A stretch of DNA of 36,747 nucleotides from Gammaproteobacteria bacterium. GTDB lineage: Bacteria; Pseudomonadota; Gammaproteobacteria; Xanthomonadales; SZUA-36. The first letter of the stretch is position 1, and each line of letters begins with the position of its first letter. The position numbers were made by a program, and so were the translations under genes. Under the pieces are notes generated by a model, which ran no database searches, was not told where the DNA came from, and worked only from the letters and a program-made list of their open reading frames with translations. Positions 17,451-25,179 of this stretch are shown piece after piece. Location: contig JAJRRA010000055.1 of assembly GCA_024279945.1 (NCBI GenBank), forward strand, positions 1 through 36,747, given 5' to 3'.

Positions 17451-18425
17451 TCAAGAAAGTTTTTTTAACCGTCTGACAGTCGAGGACTCCCAGTTTCTCA
17501 AAAGCACAACAGGTTGAAAAATACAGACGAGAAATCCAAACACATCCCGACTCATATCGGGCAAGAAGCGCCACCATTGATTTGGCAGGGAATTCAGGTC
17601 ATCAAGCAGATTCTGCAGTTCGTAACCCATTAAATATAACCTTTCCAAACCAAGCCACTCCAGATAGGCCCTGCACCACTTTTTTCTGTGGCTCCCCCTC
17701 AGACCGAGTTTCCACTTATCCAAAGAATCCTGAATAATCGAACGGTATCGAGTCACTCCTGTTGGGTCTCCCATCTGGCCTTCGAGTTGTACCGAAGAAA
17801 ACTCCTTGATCATGCGGGAACTGAAATCAATTTCCAGGTAGTTCGAAATATCCTCAACTACGCGCTCCGGAGTTGAAATCAATTGTTCGTACTGTATAGC
17901 AATCGCTCTATTTTGATATGCTTTGAACGTGCTGCAAAGATTCTCAGCTCCTTCGAATAAATCAATCTTGTGCTTCCACACATTCCATTTGCCATGGCCC
18001 CATGTTTGTATACATGAATTGATAACAGCCAGAGGATTTCGCCACAAAAAAATAAACTTTCCATCGGGAAAAGCCTCCATGATCTGCTCGCAGATCAAAT
18101 GGTAACGCGGGGTTTTATCCAGAAAATAGGTCACATTTTCATCGCTGGCTTTTTCGTACAATTCTTGAGCAACTTTGCCCATCGCTGATAGATAGTCTGC
18201 TTTTCCCGCGGGAAGTTGCTCACAAAAATCAACAATGGCGTGATGCGATTCCTTGTGCGAATATTCGGTATACGTGCCGGTTTTTTTCAGCGGATAAATC
18301 AGAGGTAACAATATCCAGGGCTCTGACACTGTAGATATTTGATCATGAGACGCCAAAATTCGCTGCAGTAGAGTCGAGCCTGTACGGGGCAAAGAGAAAA
18401 TAAAAATTGGCCGAATTTTACTCAC
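17451..18425 (-). CDS. sulfotransferase family protein
   Basis: This 324-residue protein starts (GTG) SKIRPIFIFSLPRTGSTLLQ. SLPRTGSTLL is the 5'-phosphosulfate loop that binds PAPS. The 3'-phosphate site is the stretch FIFLWRNPLAVINSCIQTW near residues 128-146, with an Arg and a later Ser. The family (Sulfotransfer_3 type) adds sulfate to sugars, lipids or proteins. Here a glycan substrate is the natural guess, because flippase and glycosyltransferase genes surround it. No signal peptide is seen; the protein should be cytoplasmic. The gene is clearly AT-richer than its neighbours, a sign of later acquisition. Confidence 0.85.
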   Translation of the reverse strand: MSKIRPIFIFSLPRTGSTLLQRILASHDQISTVSEPWILLPLIYPLKKTGTYTEYSHKESHHAIVDFCEQLPAGKADYLSAMGKVAQELYEKASDENVTYFLDKTPRYHLICEQIMEAFPDGKFIFLWRNPLAVINSCIQTWGHGKWNVWKHKIDLFEGAENLCSTFKAYQNRAIAIQYEQLISTPERVVEDISNYLEIDFSSRMIKEFSSVQLEGQMGDPTGVTRYRSIIQDSLDKWKLGLRGSHRKKWCRAYLEWLGLERLYLMGYELQNLLDDLNSLPNQWWRFLPDMSRDVFGFLVCIFQPVVLLRNWESSTVRRLKKLS

Positions 18426-18484
18426 TATAAATGCATGTCGGTGTTGTTTGAGTCCATCTGTACTATCAAAATGCCCCCACCTTA

Positions 18485-19270
18485 TCAGGGTTCTACCGCA
18501 ACACTCGCATCCTCCAGCAACACCTTGTAGTCATACCCATACCCGAGGCTCACGTCCGTTGCTGCTGTGCCCTGCACCGTAACCGTATCACCAATCTTCA
18601 CGGTCTGGCCGGTCTTGGCCACCAGCACGTTTCCCGGCGCCGTGCCGGTGCCGTCCTGCAGCGTAACCCAGTTGGTGCCCATGACGTTCTGGGCGAACTT
18701 GATCACCTTGCCGCGCAGACTAACGACCTGCCCCGCGATGTCCGGGTAGGTGGCGTAGATTTCCGCAATCGTCATGCCGCCTTCCAGTGGTTCCAGAGCC
18801 GCTGTGATCGATGGAGTGACTGCTGCAGTTTCTGCTGGTACGACTGGATGACCGGTGGGAAGCACTGCAGTGGAATCTGCCGGGGCGGTCTCTGGATTCG
18901 CCGGAGTAGCCTTGGTTTCCTTCGAGGCAGCCTCTGTATCCGCCGCTTCAACTACCTCGATATTGTCGACAAAAAGTATGCTGTCAAAGGTTCTGTCTAT
19001 GGTAGGGCTGTAGAAGTTCGTCATCAGCGCGCCGCCGGGAAATGAGATTTTATCACCCTTGTTCACCCACACCAGCGAGGTGGCGATCCAGGTGCTGCCC
19101 TCGTCCGACACAAGCTGCAGATAGGTGTAGTTGTCCACCTCGATGATATCGGTCACCGTGCCGTTGAATATCTGACCTTCCACCAGCCCCTGTGGTGCAG
19201 CAGCCGGTTCACTTTTATCGCCACAGCCCTGCAGCAGGAAGATCAGAGTCAAAAGAATCAGCTTTTTCAT
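18485..19270 (-). CDS. lipoprotein with two OB-fold-like halves
   Basis: The 261-residue protein starts KKLILLTLIFLLQGCGDKS, a lipobox with Cys16. The N-terminal half (about 28-110) has GQIFNGTVTDIIEVDNYTYLQL, TWIATS and a VNKGDKISF strand pattern. An Ala/Pro/Thr-rich linker (about 110-160) leads to a second half with VSLRGKVIKFAQNVMGTNWVTLQDGTGT and VKIGDTVTVQGTAATD. This second motif is seen in OB-fold proteins of the NrfJ-related group, often found beside cytochrome genes. A paralogue lies at 22269-22988. It is probably periplasmic and membrane-tethered. The role is unknown; binding a metal, a heme protein or a glycan is possible. An exact FNR box lies 84 bp upstream. Confidence 0.7.
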   Translation of the reverse strand: MKKLILLTLIFLLQGCGDKSEPAAAPQGLVEGQIFNGTVTDIIEVDNYTYLQLVSDEGSTWIATSLVWVNKGDKISFPGGALMTNFYSPTIDRTFDSILFVDNIEVVEAADTEAASKETKATPANPETAPADSTAVLPTGHPVVPAETAAVTPSITAALEPLEGGMTIAEIYATYPDIAGQVVSLRGKVIKFAQNVMGTNWVTLQDGTGTAPGNVLVAKTGQTVKIGDTVTVQGTAATDVSLGYGYDYKVLLEDASVAVEP

Positions 19271-19353
19271 TATCCGGGTCCTCGGTCAATCGGATTAGTG
19301 GGCATTAGCGCCGGTGTAGGGTTGCATGTTCGGCATTAATGCTGCGGGGGGAC

Positions 19354-19367
19354 TTGATCACAATCAA
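19354..19367. promoter_or_regulatory. exact FNR consensus box
   Basis: TTGAT-CACA-ATCAA is a perfect match to the FNR consensus (TTGAT-N4-ATCAA). It sits between the OB lipoprotein (minus, start 19270) and a GT-C gene (plus, start 19539), and could serve both. Confidence 0.7.
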
Positions 19368-19406
19368 TTGATGCGCAATTTCTGTTCTATTAGAGCCTTC
19401 AGGTCT

Positions 19407-19412
19407 TATACT
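19407..19412 (+). promoter_or_regulatory. candidate -10 element toward the GT-C/TPR gene
   Basis: TATACT matches five of six positions of the sigma-70 -10 hexamer. The FNR box centre lies about 59-62 bp before the expected start site, close to a class I position. No good -35 is visible, as expected for an activated promoter. Confidence 0.35.
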
Positions 19413-19416
19413 GAAC

Positions 19417-19440
19417 CCTTGCAATTGGGGAGTTGCAAGG
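19417..19440 (+). promoter_or_regulatory. leader stem-loop
   Basis: Arms CCTTGCAA (19417-19424) and TTGCAAGG (19433-19440) form a perfect 8-bp stem with an 8-base loop, just after the candidate promoter and about 100 bp before the GT-C start. It lacks a U-run, so it is not a standard terminator; it could be an operator or an mRNA leader structure. Confidence 0.35.
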
Positions 19441-19538
19441 TCTGCCCTGTGCAGGTTTTTAAAGAAACTCCCAAGAATCGGCGACTATATCAAAAGGAGC
19501 GCACCCATCGGCAATTTTTATCATTCAGGGTCCATCGG

Positions 19539-21293
19539 ATGAACACGGAAAAAGCGTGGATGGCCGGTTCAATCGGGGCGCTGGTCTTCCTGGCGTTAAC
19601 CGTTGCACTACTACACCAGATCGTCGACCCGGACATCTGGTATCACCTGTCGATCGGGCGCGAGATCGTCAAGCTGGGTGCTTTGCCCACGCAGGAGTTC
19701 CTGGTTTACCCCAACGCGAACCTTCCGGGCGCCTTTCACGAATGGGGCTTTGGCCTGTTGAATTACTTCGTCTACCAGTCCTGGGGTTTTACCGGGATGA
19801 GCATTCTTAATGCGCTGGTCTGCGCCCTGATGTTCTGGTTCCTGTTCCGCGCGGCGAATGACGACAGGCCGCTGACGTGGTTCGTTGCGACTCTGCTGCT
19901 GATCCCGGTCTATTTCTGGATGGAGGTCCGGCTGACTTACCGGGTGGAAATATACCTGTATCTCGCCATGGCCTGCGAACTCTGGCTGCTGGAACATTTT
20001 CTCCGGCAGCGTGATTGGCGCTGGCTGGCCCCCATACCACTGGTCGGCCTGTTGCTGTCGCAGATGCACCCATCGGTCATCATCCTGCTGGTTGTGCTTG
20101 GTACTTACGCACTGCAGGTATTGTGGGACAGTCGAAGCTCCCGTAGCGATCTGTCCCGCTACGCTGCATGGTTTGCGCTTTGCGGTGTGGCCACGCTGTT
20201 GCTGGCCATGATTAACCCCTACGGATGGGAGCAGGTTCTCCTGCCGCTGACTTTTGCCGGGGAACGTCGGATCACCAATATTATCTCGGAATTCCTTCCT
20301 GCGCTGCTCTCACCGTTCAAGTGGGAATACATTATCATGCTGGCGATAAGCGCCATCGTTATCGTAGCCAACCGCCGCCGGCGTCTGGTGGATATGATCC
20401 TGTTGCTCGGCTTTGGCTTTCTCGCTTATCGCTACGTGCGAAATGTCGGCATGTTCGCCCTGGTGATGTACCTGCCGATGGCGCGGGGCCTGACGGATGT
20501 GCTGGAAAATATAGGCCAGCGCCTGTCCTTAAATCAACAGGTCGCCGGCACCGGGCGTGCCCAGTGGGGGCTTTGGGTGCTTGCGGTGGCGGTAATGGCA
20601 GGGTTTACGGCCGAGCGTGTTACACGTCCTGACTGGGGCTGGGGGATCCAGCAAGGGCGGTTTCCGCTAACGGCCGCCAGGCTGATCAGGGATATCAAAC
20701 CGCCGGGCCGGATTTTCAATCAATACGAGTTCGGTGGCTACCTGGGCTGGGTGCTCGGCGGCAAGTACCAGGTGTCGATCGACGGGCGGCATTACGCAGC
20801 CAACCGCGCCTTCGCCTTCTATAATGGTGTGACCTATGCCAGGCACGGCTGGCAAACAGCGCTGGATCGCTATGGTGTAAACACCCTCATCCTGAAAGCC
20901 ACCCGCAGCTATGAGGCGCAATTGATTCCACTGGTACGGATTCTGGCCAATGACCCGAACTGGCTGCTTGCCGGTCGGTGGGACAACACTCTGCTGTTCT
21001 TCCGCAAAGGAGCCGTTGCCAATCTGAAGCAGGGATTCTACCGCGACAAAAGTGAAATCTGGCAGCAAGTCCGGGAGGACGCAGAGGCATTCATCGATTT
21101 CCGACCGGACCGCATTCCCGCCTATTACTCCCTGGCTGAGGCGCTGTGGGGCCTAGGTGATCTCAACGCTGCAGTGGATGCGTTCCAGCATTATCTGAAA
21201 CTCAAGCCTGACGACCGCAAAGCAGTCAAACGATTTGAGCAACTGGAAGCAGAACTTGCCCAGGGTCATAATGGTTCGAAGACTGTTGAGTAA
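19539..21293 (+). CDS. multi-pass membrane protein, GT-C-like, with C-terminal TPR
   Basis: The 584-residue protein is started at ATG 19539, eight bases after CAGGG; the longer upstream frame does not look coding. Its first helix leads into VDPDIWYHLSIGREIVKLGALP, equivalent to the acidic first-loop motif of the 9304 protein. About ten helices follow, then the soluble segment YEFGGYLGWVLGGKYQVSIDGRHY. At the C-terminus, about residues 515-565, a TPR-like pair (YSLAEALWGLGDLNAAVDAF, then YLKLKPDDRKAVKRFEQL) suggests a protein partner. It is probably a periplasmic-facing sugar transferase using lipid-linked sugar. It is followed by a GtrB-like gene 16 bp later, which could make that donor. Confidence 0.75.
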   Translation: MNTEKAWMAGSIGALVFLALTVALLHQIVDPDIWYHLSIGREIVKLGALPTQEFLVYPNANLPGAFHEWGFGLLNYFVYQSWGFTGMSILNALVCALMFWFLFRAANDDRPLTWFVATLLLIPVYFWMEVRLTYRVEIYLYLAMACELWLLEHFLRQRDWRWLAPIPLVGLLLSQMHPSVIILLVVLGTYALQVLWDSRSSRSDLSRYAAWFALCGVATLLLAMINPYGWEQVLLPLTFAGERRITNIISEFLPALLSPFKWEYIIMLAISAIVIVANRRRRLVDMILLLGFGFLAYRYVRNVGMFALVMYLPMARGLTDVLENIGQRLSLNQQVAGTGRAQWGLWVLAVAVMAGFTAERVTRPDWGWGIQQGRFPLTAARLIRDIKPPGRIFNQYEFGGYLGWVLGGKYQVSIDGRHYAANRAFAFYNGVTYARHGWQTALDRYGVNTLILKATRSYEAQLIPLVRILANDPNWLLAGRWDNTLLFFRKGAVANLKQGFYRDKSEIWQQVREDAEAFIDFRPDRIPAYYSLAEALWGLGDLNAAVDAFQHYLKLKPDDRKAVKRFEQLEAELAQGHNGSKTVE

Positions 21294-21309
21294 TGAGGCA
21301 ATTATCACC

Positions 21310-22308
21310 ATGACCGCCCCACTGCAAGCGCGCGAAACTGAACCACTGATCTCATTGGTCGTGCCCGTATTCAATGAGCAGGAGGTGCTCGGCGTTTTTC
21401 TGGAAAAAACTTCAGGGGTTCTGGACGATGCCGGCCTGGATTACGAGTATGTGTTTGTCAACGATGGCTCGAGCGACGCCACCTTAGCTGCATTGATCGC
21501 GATCTCACTGGAAAACCCTCGGGTTCGCATTGTTGACCTGTCGCGCAACTTCGGCAAGGAGGCCGCGCTGACGGCGGGCATCGACCACATCCGTGGCAAT
21601 GTGCTGGTGCCGATCGACGTGGATTTGCAAGACCCCCCCGAGTTGATACCACTATTTGTTGAGAAGTGGCGTGAGGGTTTTGACGTGGTATACGGCGTTC
21701 GCACCAGTCGCGATGAGGACTCGCTGGGCAAGCGGGCAACTGCAGGTGGATTTTACCGCCTGTTCAACCGCTTGTCGCCAACACATATCCCGGACAACGC
21801 GGGCGATTATCGCCTGCTGGACGAGCGGGTAGTAGCTGTATTGAAACAATTACCGGAGCGCAACCGTTTCATGAAAGGTCTGTTTTCCTGGGTTGGCTTC
21901 AACTCAGTGGGTGTACCCTACGAGCGTCCCGCACGCGCGGCGGGGGAAACCAAGTGGAATTTCCGTAAACTCTGGAATTTCGCCCTGGACGGCATCGTCA
22001 GTTTTTCCACCGTACCGCTGCGAGTATGGAGCTATATTGGGGTTGTAGTCTCGGTGCTGTCGTTCCTGTATGCCTCTTTTATTGTCATGAGCGTGCTGAT
22101 ATTCGGCAAGGATTTACCGGGCTATGCCTCCCTGCTGACTGTTGTACTGTTTCTGGGCGGTATCCAACTGCTCTCGCTGGGCATTATCGGCGAGTATCTT
22201 GGCCGCCTGTTTCTCGAAATCAAAGGGCGCCCGATTTATGTCGTGGACCGGATATATGAAAATGGCGTCTACTGCGAAAAAGCAGCCTCTTCCAGTAACA
22301 CCTTATAA
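21310..22308 (+). CDS. GtrB-like polyprenyl-phosphate glycosyltransferase
   Basis: This protein of about 332 residues has a GT2 domain: LVVPVFNEQEVLGVFLEKT, FVNDGSSDATL, LSRNFGKEAALTAGIDH and the metal site IDVDLQDPPELIP. These are typical of GtrB and other bactoprenol-phosphate sugar transferases. Two C-terminal membrane helices (about 240-262 and 275-300) and the family ending GRPIYVVDRIYENGVY complete the match. With GtrA (8084) and a GT-C enzyme it would form a three-part sugar-addition system. I chose ATG 21310; ATG 21271 behind AGGG, overlapping the previous gene, is also possible. Its last 40 bp overlap the 3' end of the opposing OB gene. Confidence 0.85.
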   Translation: MTAPLQARETEPLISLVVPVFNEQEVLGVFLEKTSGVLDDAGLDYEYVFVNDGSSDATLAALIAISLENPRVRIVDLSRNFGKEAALTAGIDHIRGNVLVPIDVDLQDPPELIPLFVEKWREGFDVVYGVRTSRDEDSLGKRATAGGFYRLFNRLSPTHIPDNAGDYRLLDERVVAVLKQLPERNRFMKGLFSWVGFNSVGVPYERPARAAGETKWNFRKLWNFALDGIVSFSTVPLRVWSYIGVVVSVLSFLYASFIVMSVLIFGKDLPGYASLLTVVLFLGGIQLLSLGIIGEYLGRLFLEIKGRPIYVVDRIYENGVYCEKAASSSNTL

Positions 22309-22988
22309 GTGTAGCCCGAACCGATATCGACGTCTTTGCGCAGGGTACCGGCAGCAATCACCAGATCGCCGGGGGCCGGTGTCTCGCTGGAGGTCGCCAA
22401 CAGCTTGTTGTCCGGGGCCGTGCCACTGCCGTCCTGCAAGGTAATCCAGTTTTTACCCATGACATTCGCACTGACCTTGATCACCCGCGCGCGCAGGCGT
22501 ACCGACTGGCCGTTCAGGCCAATCGAATCGGCAACAATACTTGCTACGGTCTGACCGTCTTCCAGCGCCTCGATCTCGCCGGCTACCGGGGCGGGAACCG
22601 CTTCGGGCGGGGCGACCACCGGGTGATCTACACTTTGCTCCTCCATGGCACTCTTGTGCAATTTGGCAATATCCCGACCGTCAATGCTGACCTTGGATAC
22701 GAACAAAATAGACTCGAACGTCCGGTCCAGTATCTTGCTGTAGAAATTCCTCATCTCCGCGCCGTTACTGAAGCTGACCTGATCACCCACGACTACCTCC
22801 AACGGGCTGGTCGCAATCCAGATATCCGGATCTTCCAGGCGCAGGTAGATGTAGTTGCCCACGTCGATGGTCTCAACCACGCTGGCAGGCCCGATTTGCG
22901 CGTCAGCCGGAAGCGTTTCCTCAGCACTCAGACCTGGTGTCTGAACAATCAGGGAGCAGGCAAACAGAATAAAACTCATTGCTTTCAT
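22269..22988 (-). CDS. exported protein with two OB-fold-like halves
   Basis: This protein of 239 residues starts at ATG 22988, behind AGGAA, with signal peptide MKAMSFILFACSLIVQTPG cleaved near LSA. The first half contains VVETIDVGNYIYLRLEDPDIWIA, VVVGDQVSFSNGAEMRNFYS and RTFESILFVSKV. These align closely with the lipoprotein at 18485-19270. The second half has VRLRARVIKVSANVMGKNW, TLQDGSGTAPDNKLL and GSGYTYKVLLEEA. Unlike its paralogue it has no lipobox cysteine, so it should be free in the periplasm. It diverges from the NHL lipoprotein gene at 23204, with an FNR-like site between the two. The function is unknown; the pairing with cytochrome genes is the only clue. Confidence 0.7.
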   Translation of the reverse strand: MKAMSFILFACSLIVQTPGLSAEETLPADAQIGPASVVETIDVGNYIYLRLEDPDIWIATSPLEVVVGDQVSFSNGAEMRNFYSKILDRTFESILFVSKVSIDGRDIAKLHKSAMEEQSVDHPVVAPPEAVPAPVAGEIEALEDGQTVASIVADSIGLNGQSVRLRARVIKVSANVMGKNWITLQDGSGTAPDNKLLATSSETPAPGDLVIAAGTLRKDVDIGSGYTYKVLLEEAAFSQ

Positions 22989-23109
22989 TTGGTATTTCCT
23001 TTGCTTATGCGTGACGGGACAAACCCGGGCCGCGTGACCGCCGCCGGTATCATACTGAGGACAGTGTTCCACGCTTTCAAGTCACGTGGAACGTGTGGTG
23101 CAAGCGCTG

Positions 23110-23123
23110 ATGACCTTTATCAA
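23110..23123. promoter_or_regulatory. FNR-type site before the first NHL gene
   Basis: ATGAC-CTTT-ATCAA is an imperfect FNR-family palindrome. It lies 80 bp upstream of the NHL lipoprotein gene and 121 bp from the divergent OB gene. It is weaker than the boxes at 19354 and 24358. Confidence 0.35.
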
Positions 23124-23203
23124 ATAAATGATGAATAGATTTACATTTTTTACTGCACAAGGCTATATTATGCGGGTCTTACAACACCATCAGGATTAAG
23201 TGC

Positions 23204-24298
23204 ATGCTATTCAGTTACAAGATTCGAACCACCCTATCGCTCACCCTGCTTGCCTTACTTATTTTCCTTTTGGCGGGCTGCGCCACACCTGCCCCCGAAA
23301 AGCCGGCGGTAGCGCAACAAACGGTCTGGCCCTCGCCGCCCCAGCAGCCACGCATCCGCTACCTGGGCAGTTTGCAGTCGCTGGAAAACCTGTCCGACAA
23401 AAAGCAGATCAGCATCCGCGATATCCTGATGGGCAAGGAGGAAGTGGAAAATCGAAACCTGACCAAACCTTACGGCGTGTACTCTGATTCGCACGGCCGG
23501 GTGTTTGTGGCTGACACCGGTTTAGCCGGCCTGCCGGTATTCAACGTTGAGACCGGCGCCGTTTCCTTCTGGGGAGTTCAGGGCCGGGGTTCGCTGCGCA
23601 AGCCGGTAGGCATTGCCGGCGAGGCCCTGGGGCCGATCTATGTCAGCGATGCCGTCGGCAAGCGCATCGTCAAATTTGACGTCAACGGCAAGTACCTGAC
23701 CGCCTTTGGCGGCGAGAAAGTATATCCCGGTCCCGCCGGCCTGGCGTTCAACGAGGTGAACCAGCGCCTGTACGCGGCCGATACCAAGCGTCACCAGATC
23801 CTCGTATTCACTCCCGAGGGTGTACTGGAATCAACCATCGGCGAACCCGGCGAAGGAGAGGTGCAATTCAATTTTCCCACCAACATCGCGATTGACCGGG
23901 AAGGGCGACTCTACGTGGCCGACACGATGAATTTCCGCGTACAGGTGTTGGAATCCGACGGTACGTTCATCCGCACCTTCGGCAGCATCGGTGACCGTCC
24001 CGGTAATTTTAACCGGCTTAAGGGCATCGGTGTGGACAGCGATGGCAACATTTACGGCGTGGATGCCTCCTACAATAACTTCCAGGTATTCAACCGGGAG
24101 GGCCGACTGCTGATCTATGTTGGTGGTGCAGGCCGGGGTTCAGGGAATTTTTACCTGCCCGCAGGCGCCTTTGTTGACCGCAACGACCGTATATATATTG
24201 CGGATCAGTATAACCAGCGCATCCAAATGTTCCAGTACCTCAGCGACAAGGCACCAAAAGGTGACCTGGAGGGAAGTCAAGAAGGCAATGGGCCATGA
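23204..24298 (+). CDS. NHL-repeat beta-propeller lipoprotein
   Basis: The 364-residue protein has a lipobox FLLAGCAT with Cys26. The short segment VWPSPPQQPRIRYLGSLQSL recurs almost unchanged in the lipoprotein at 28167. About six NHL blades follow from residue 85 onward, each with a phrase such as GVYSDSHGRVFVADTG, AFNEVNQRLYAADTKRHQILVF, AIDREGRLYVADTMNFRVQVL and AFVDRNDRIYIADQYNQRIQMF. NHL propellers bind proteins or ligands and are not catalytic by this sequence. It should be anchored in the periplasm or on the outer membrane surface. It lies just upstream of the tetraheme cytochrome, as each of the three NHL genes here precedes a cytochrome. Confidence 0.85.
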   Translation: MLFSYKIRTTLSLTLLALLIFLLAGCATPAPEKPAVAQQTVWPSPPQQPRIRYLGSLQSLENLSDKKQISIRDILMGKEEVENRNLTKPYGVYSDSHGRVFVADTGLAGLPVFNVETGAVSFWGVQGRGSLRKPVGIAGEALGPIYVSDAVGKRIVKFDVNGKYLTAFGGEKVYPGPAGLAFNEVNQRLYAADTKRHQILVFTPEGVLESTIGEPGEGEVQFNFPTNIAIDREGRLYVADTMNFRVQVLESDGTFIRTFGSIGDRPGNFNRLKGIGVDSDGNIYGVDASYNNFQVFNREGRLLIYVGGAGRGSGNFYLPAGAFVDRNDRIYIADQYNQRIQMFQYLSDKAPKGDLEGSQEGNGP

Positions 24299-24357
24299 TC
24301 AAATTCGCGGCTGGAACCAAGGTTACAACTAGTAATATTGCCAGAACTAGGCTAATG

Positions 24358-24371
24358 TTGACCTAAGTCAA
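24358..24371. promoter_or_regulatory. FNR/CRP-type palindrome C, perfect
   Basis: TTGAC-CTAA-GTCAA is a perfect 14-bp palindrome in the 236-bp AT-rich gap before the tetraheme gene, 164 bp from its ATG. It matches boxes A and B near 9.2 kb (TTGACCTA and GTCA shared with B). The rest of the gap shows no other structure; the tetraheme gene has a strong AAGGAG site. Confidence 0.6.
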
Positions 24372-24534
24372 TTAGTCTAAATTAATGGATGGAACCCAAT
24401 AGCCAGAAAGGTTCAAACTCCGGTTAAGCAGAAACATTAGCGAATTATATTTTTGTATTTAATTCATCAAGTTAACCAGTCGAATAGTTATTTTCACAAT
24501 TTTAATAGTAAATTGCACTTTAAGGAGATTTAAA

Positions 24535-25158
24535 ATGAACAGAAACTGGCTTGTCTCAATTGTTGCCACGGTCGCTCTGACCGCCGGAGGCAGCGTATTT
24601 GCAGCATCAATCCTCAATTCAGAGCACGACCTGAGCGGTAACAACGCAAACGATAACGGACAGATTTGCGTGTACTGCCACACGCCGCATAGTGCCAATC
24701 AAGCCCTGGCGCCATTGTGGAACCGTAATCAGACAACCTCAACATTCATCATGTATAACAGCCCAACCATGGATATGGTCCAGGCCGCACAGCCTGCAGG
24801 CGTTTCCCTGGCCTGCCTCGGCTGCCATGACGGAACCATTGCGCTTGATCAAATTATTAACACCCCCAATGCCAGTTGGACTTCAAACGGTGCAGTAATG
24901 ACACCCGGCGCCCACCTGCTCGGCACCGACCTGAGCAATGATCATCCCATTTCTCTGACTTATGACAACGCCCAGGATACGGAATTTAATTCTGCCAGCA
25001 GCGTCGTTGCAGGGGGACTTGGATTGTTCACTAGTTCCAATGGCGCCAATCAGGTTGAGTGCGGTTCCTGCCATGACGTGCACGATCCGGCCATCGTTCC
25101 GTTCCTGCGGAAGAGCAATGCCAACAGTGCTTTGTGCCTGACTTGCCACATCAAGTAA
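24535..25158 (+). CDS. secreted tetraheme c-type cytochrome, OmcE-like candidate filament subunit
   Basis: This 207-residue protein has a signal peptide cut near VFA-AS (residue 23) and four CXXCH sites at 45-49, 94-98, 176-180 and 201-205. The other histidines are H31, H52, H127, H137 and H183. Four of these (31, 52, 137, 183) are conserved in the pentaheme protein and in the N-terminal part of the 12-heme protein, and are the likely distal ligands. No membrane anchor or lipobox is seen, so it is free once exported. Length, heme count and wide heme spacing are those of the OmcE group, whose members polymerise into extracellular heme wires; that assignment is an inference. A strong AAGGAG precedes the ATG. 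It is the first cytochrome of the plus-strand operon. Confidence 0.85.
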   Translation: MNRNWLVSIVATVALTAGGSVFAASILNSEHDLSGNNANDNGQICVYCHTPHSANQALAPLWNRNQTTSTFIMYNSPTMDMVQAAQPAGVSLACLGCHDGTIALDQIINTPNASWTSNGAVMTPGAHLLGTDLSNDHPISLTYDNAQDTEFNSASSVVAGGLGLFTSSNGANQVECGSCHDVHDPAIVPFLRKSNANSALCLTCHIK

Positions 25159-25179
25159 TGGAGTCAAGCATATAAGCCA

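Noticed and set aside
18430-18484. A TTGA...TCAA pair upstream of the sulfotransferase as an FNR box
   Set aside because: The half-sites are much further apart than the four bases required.
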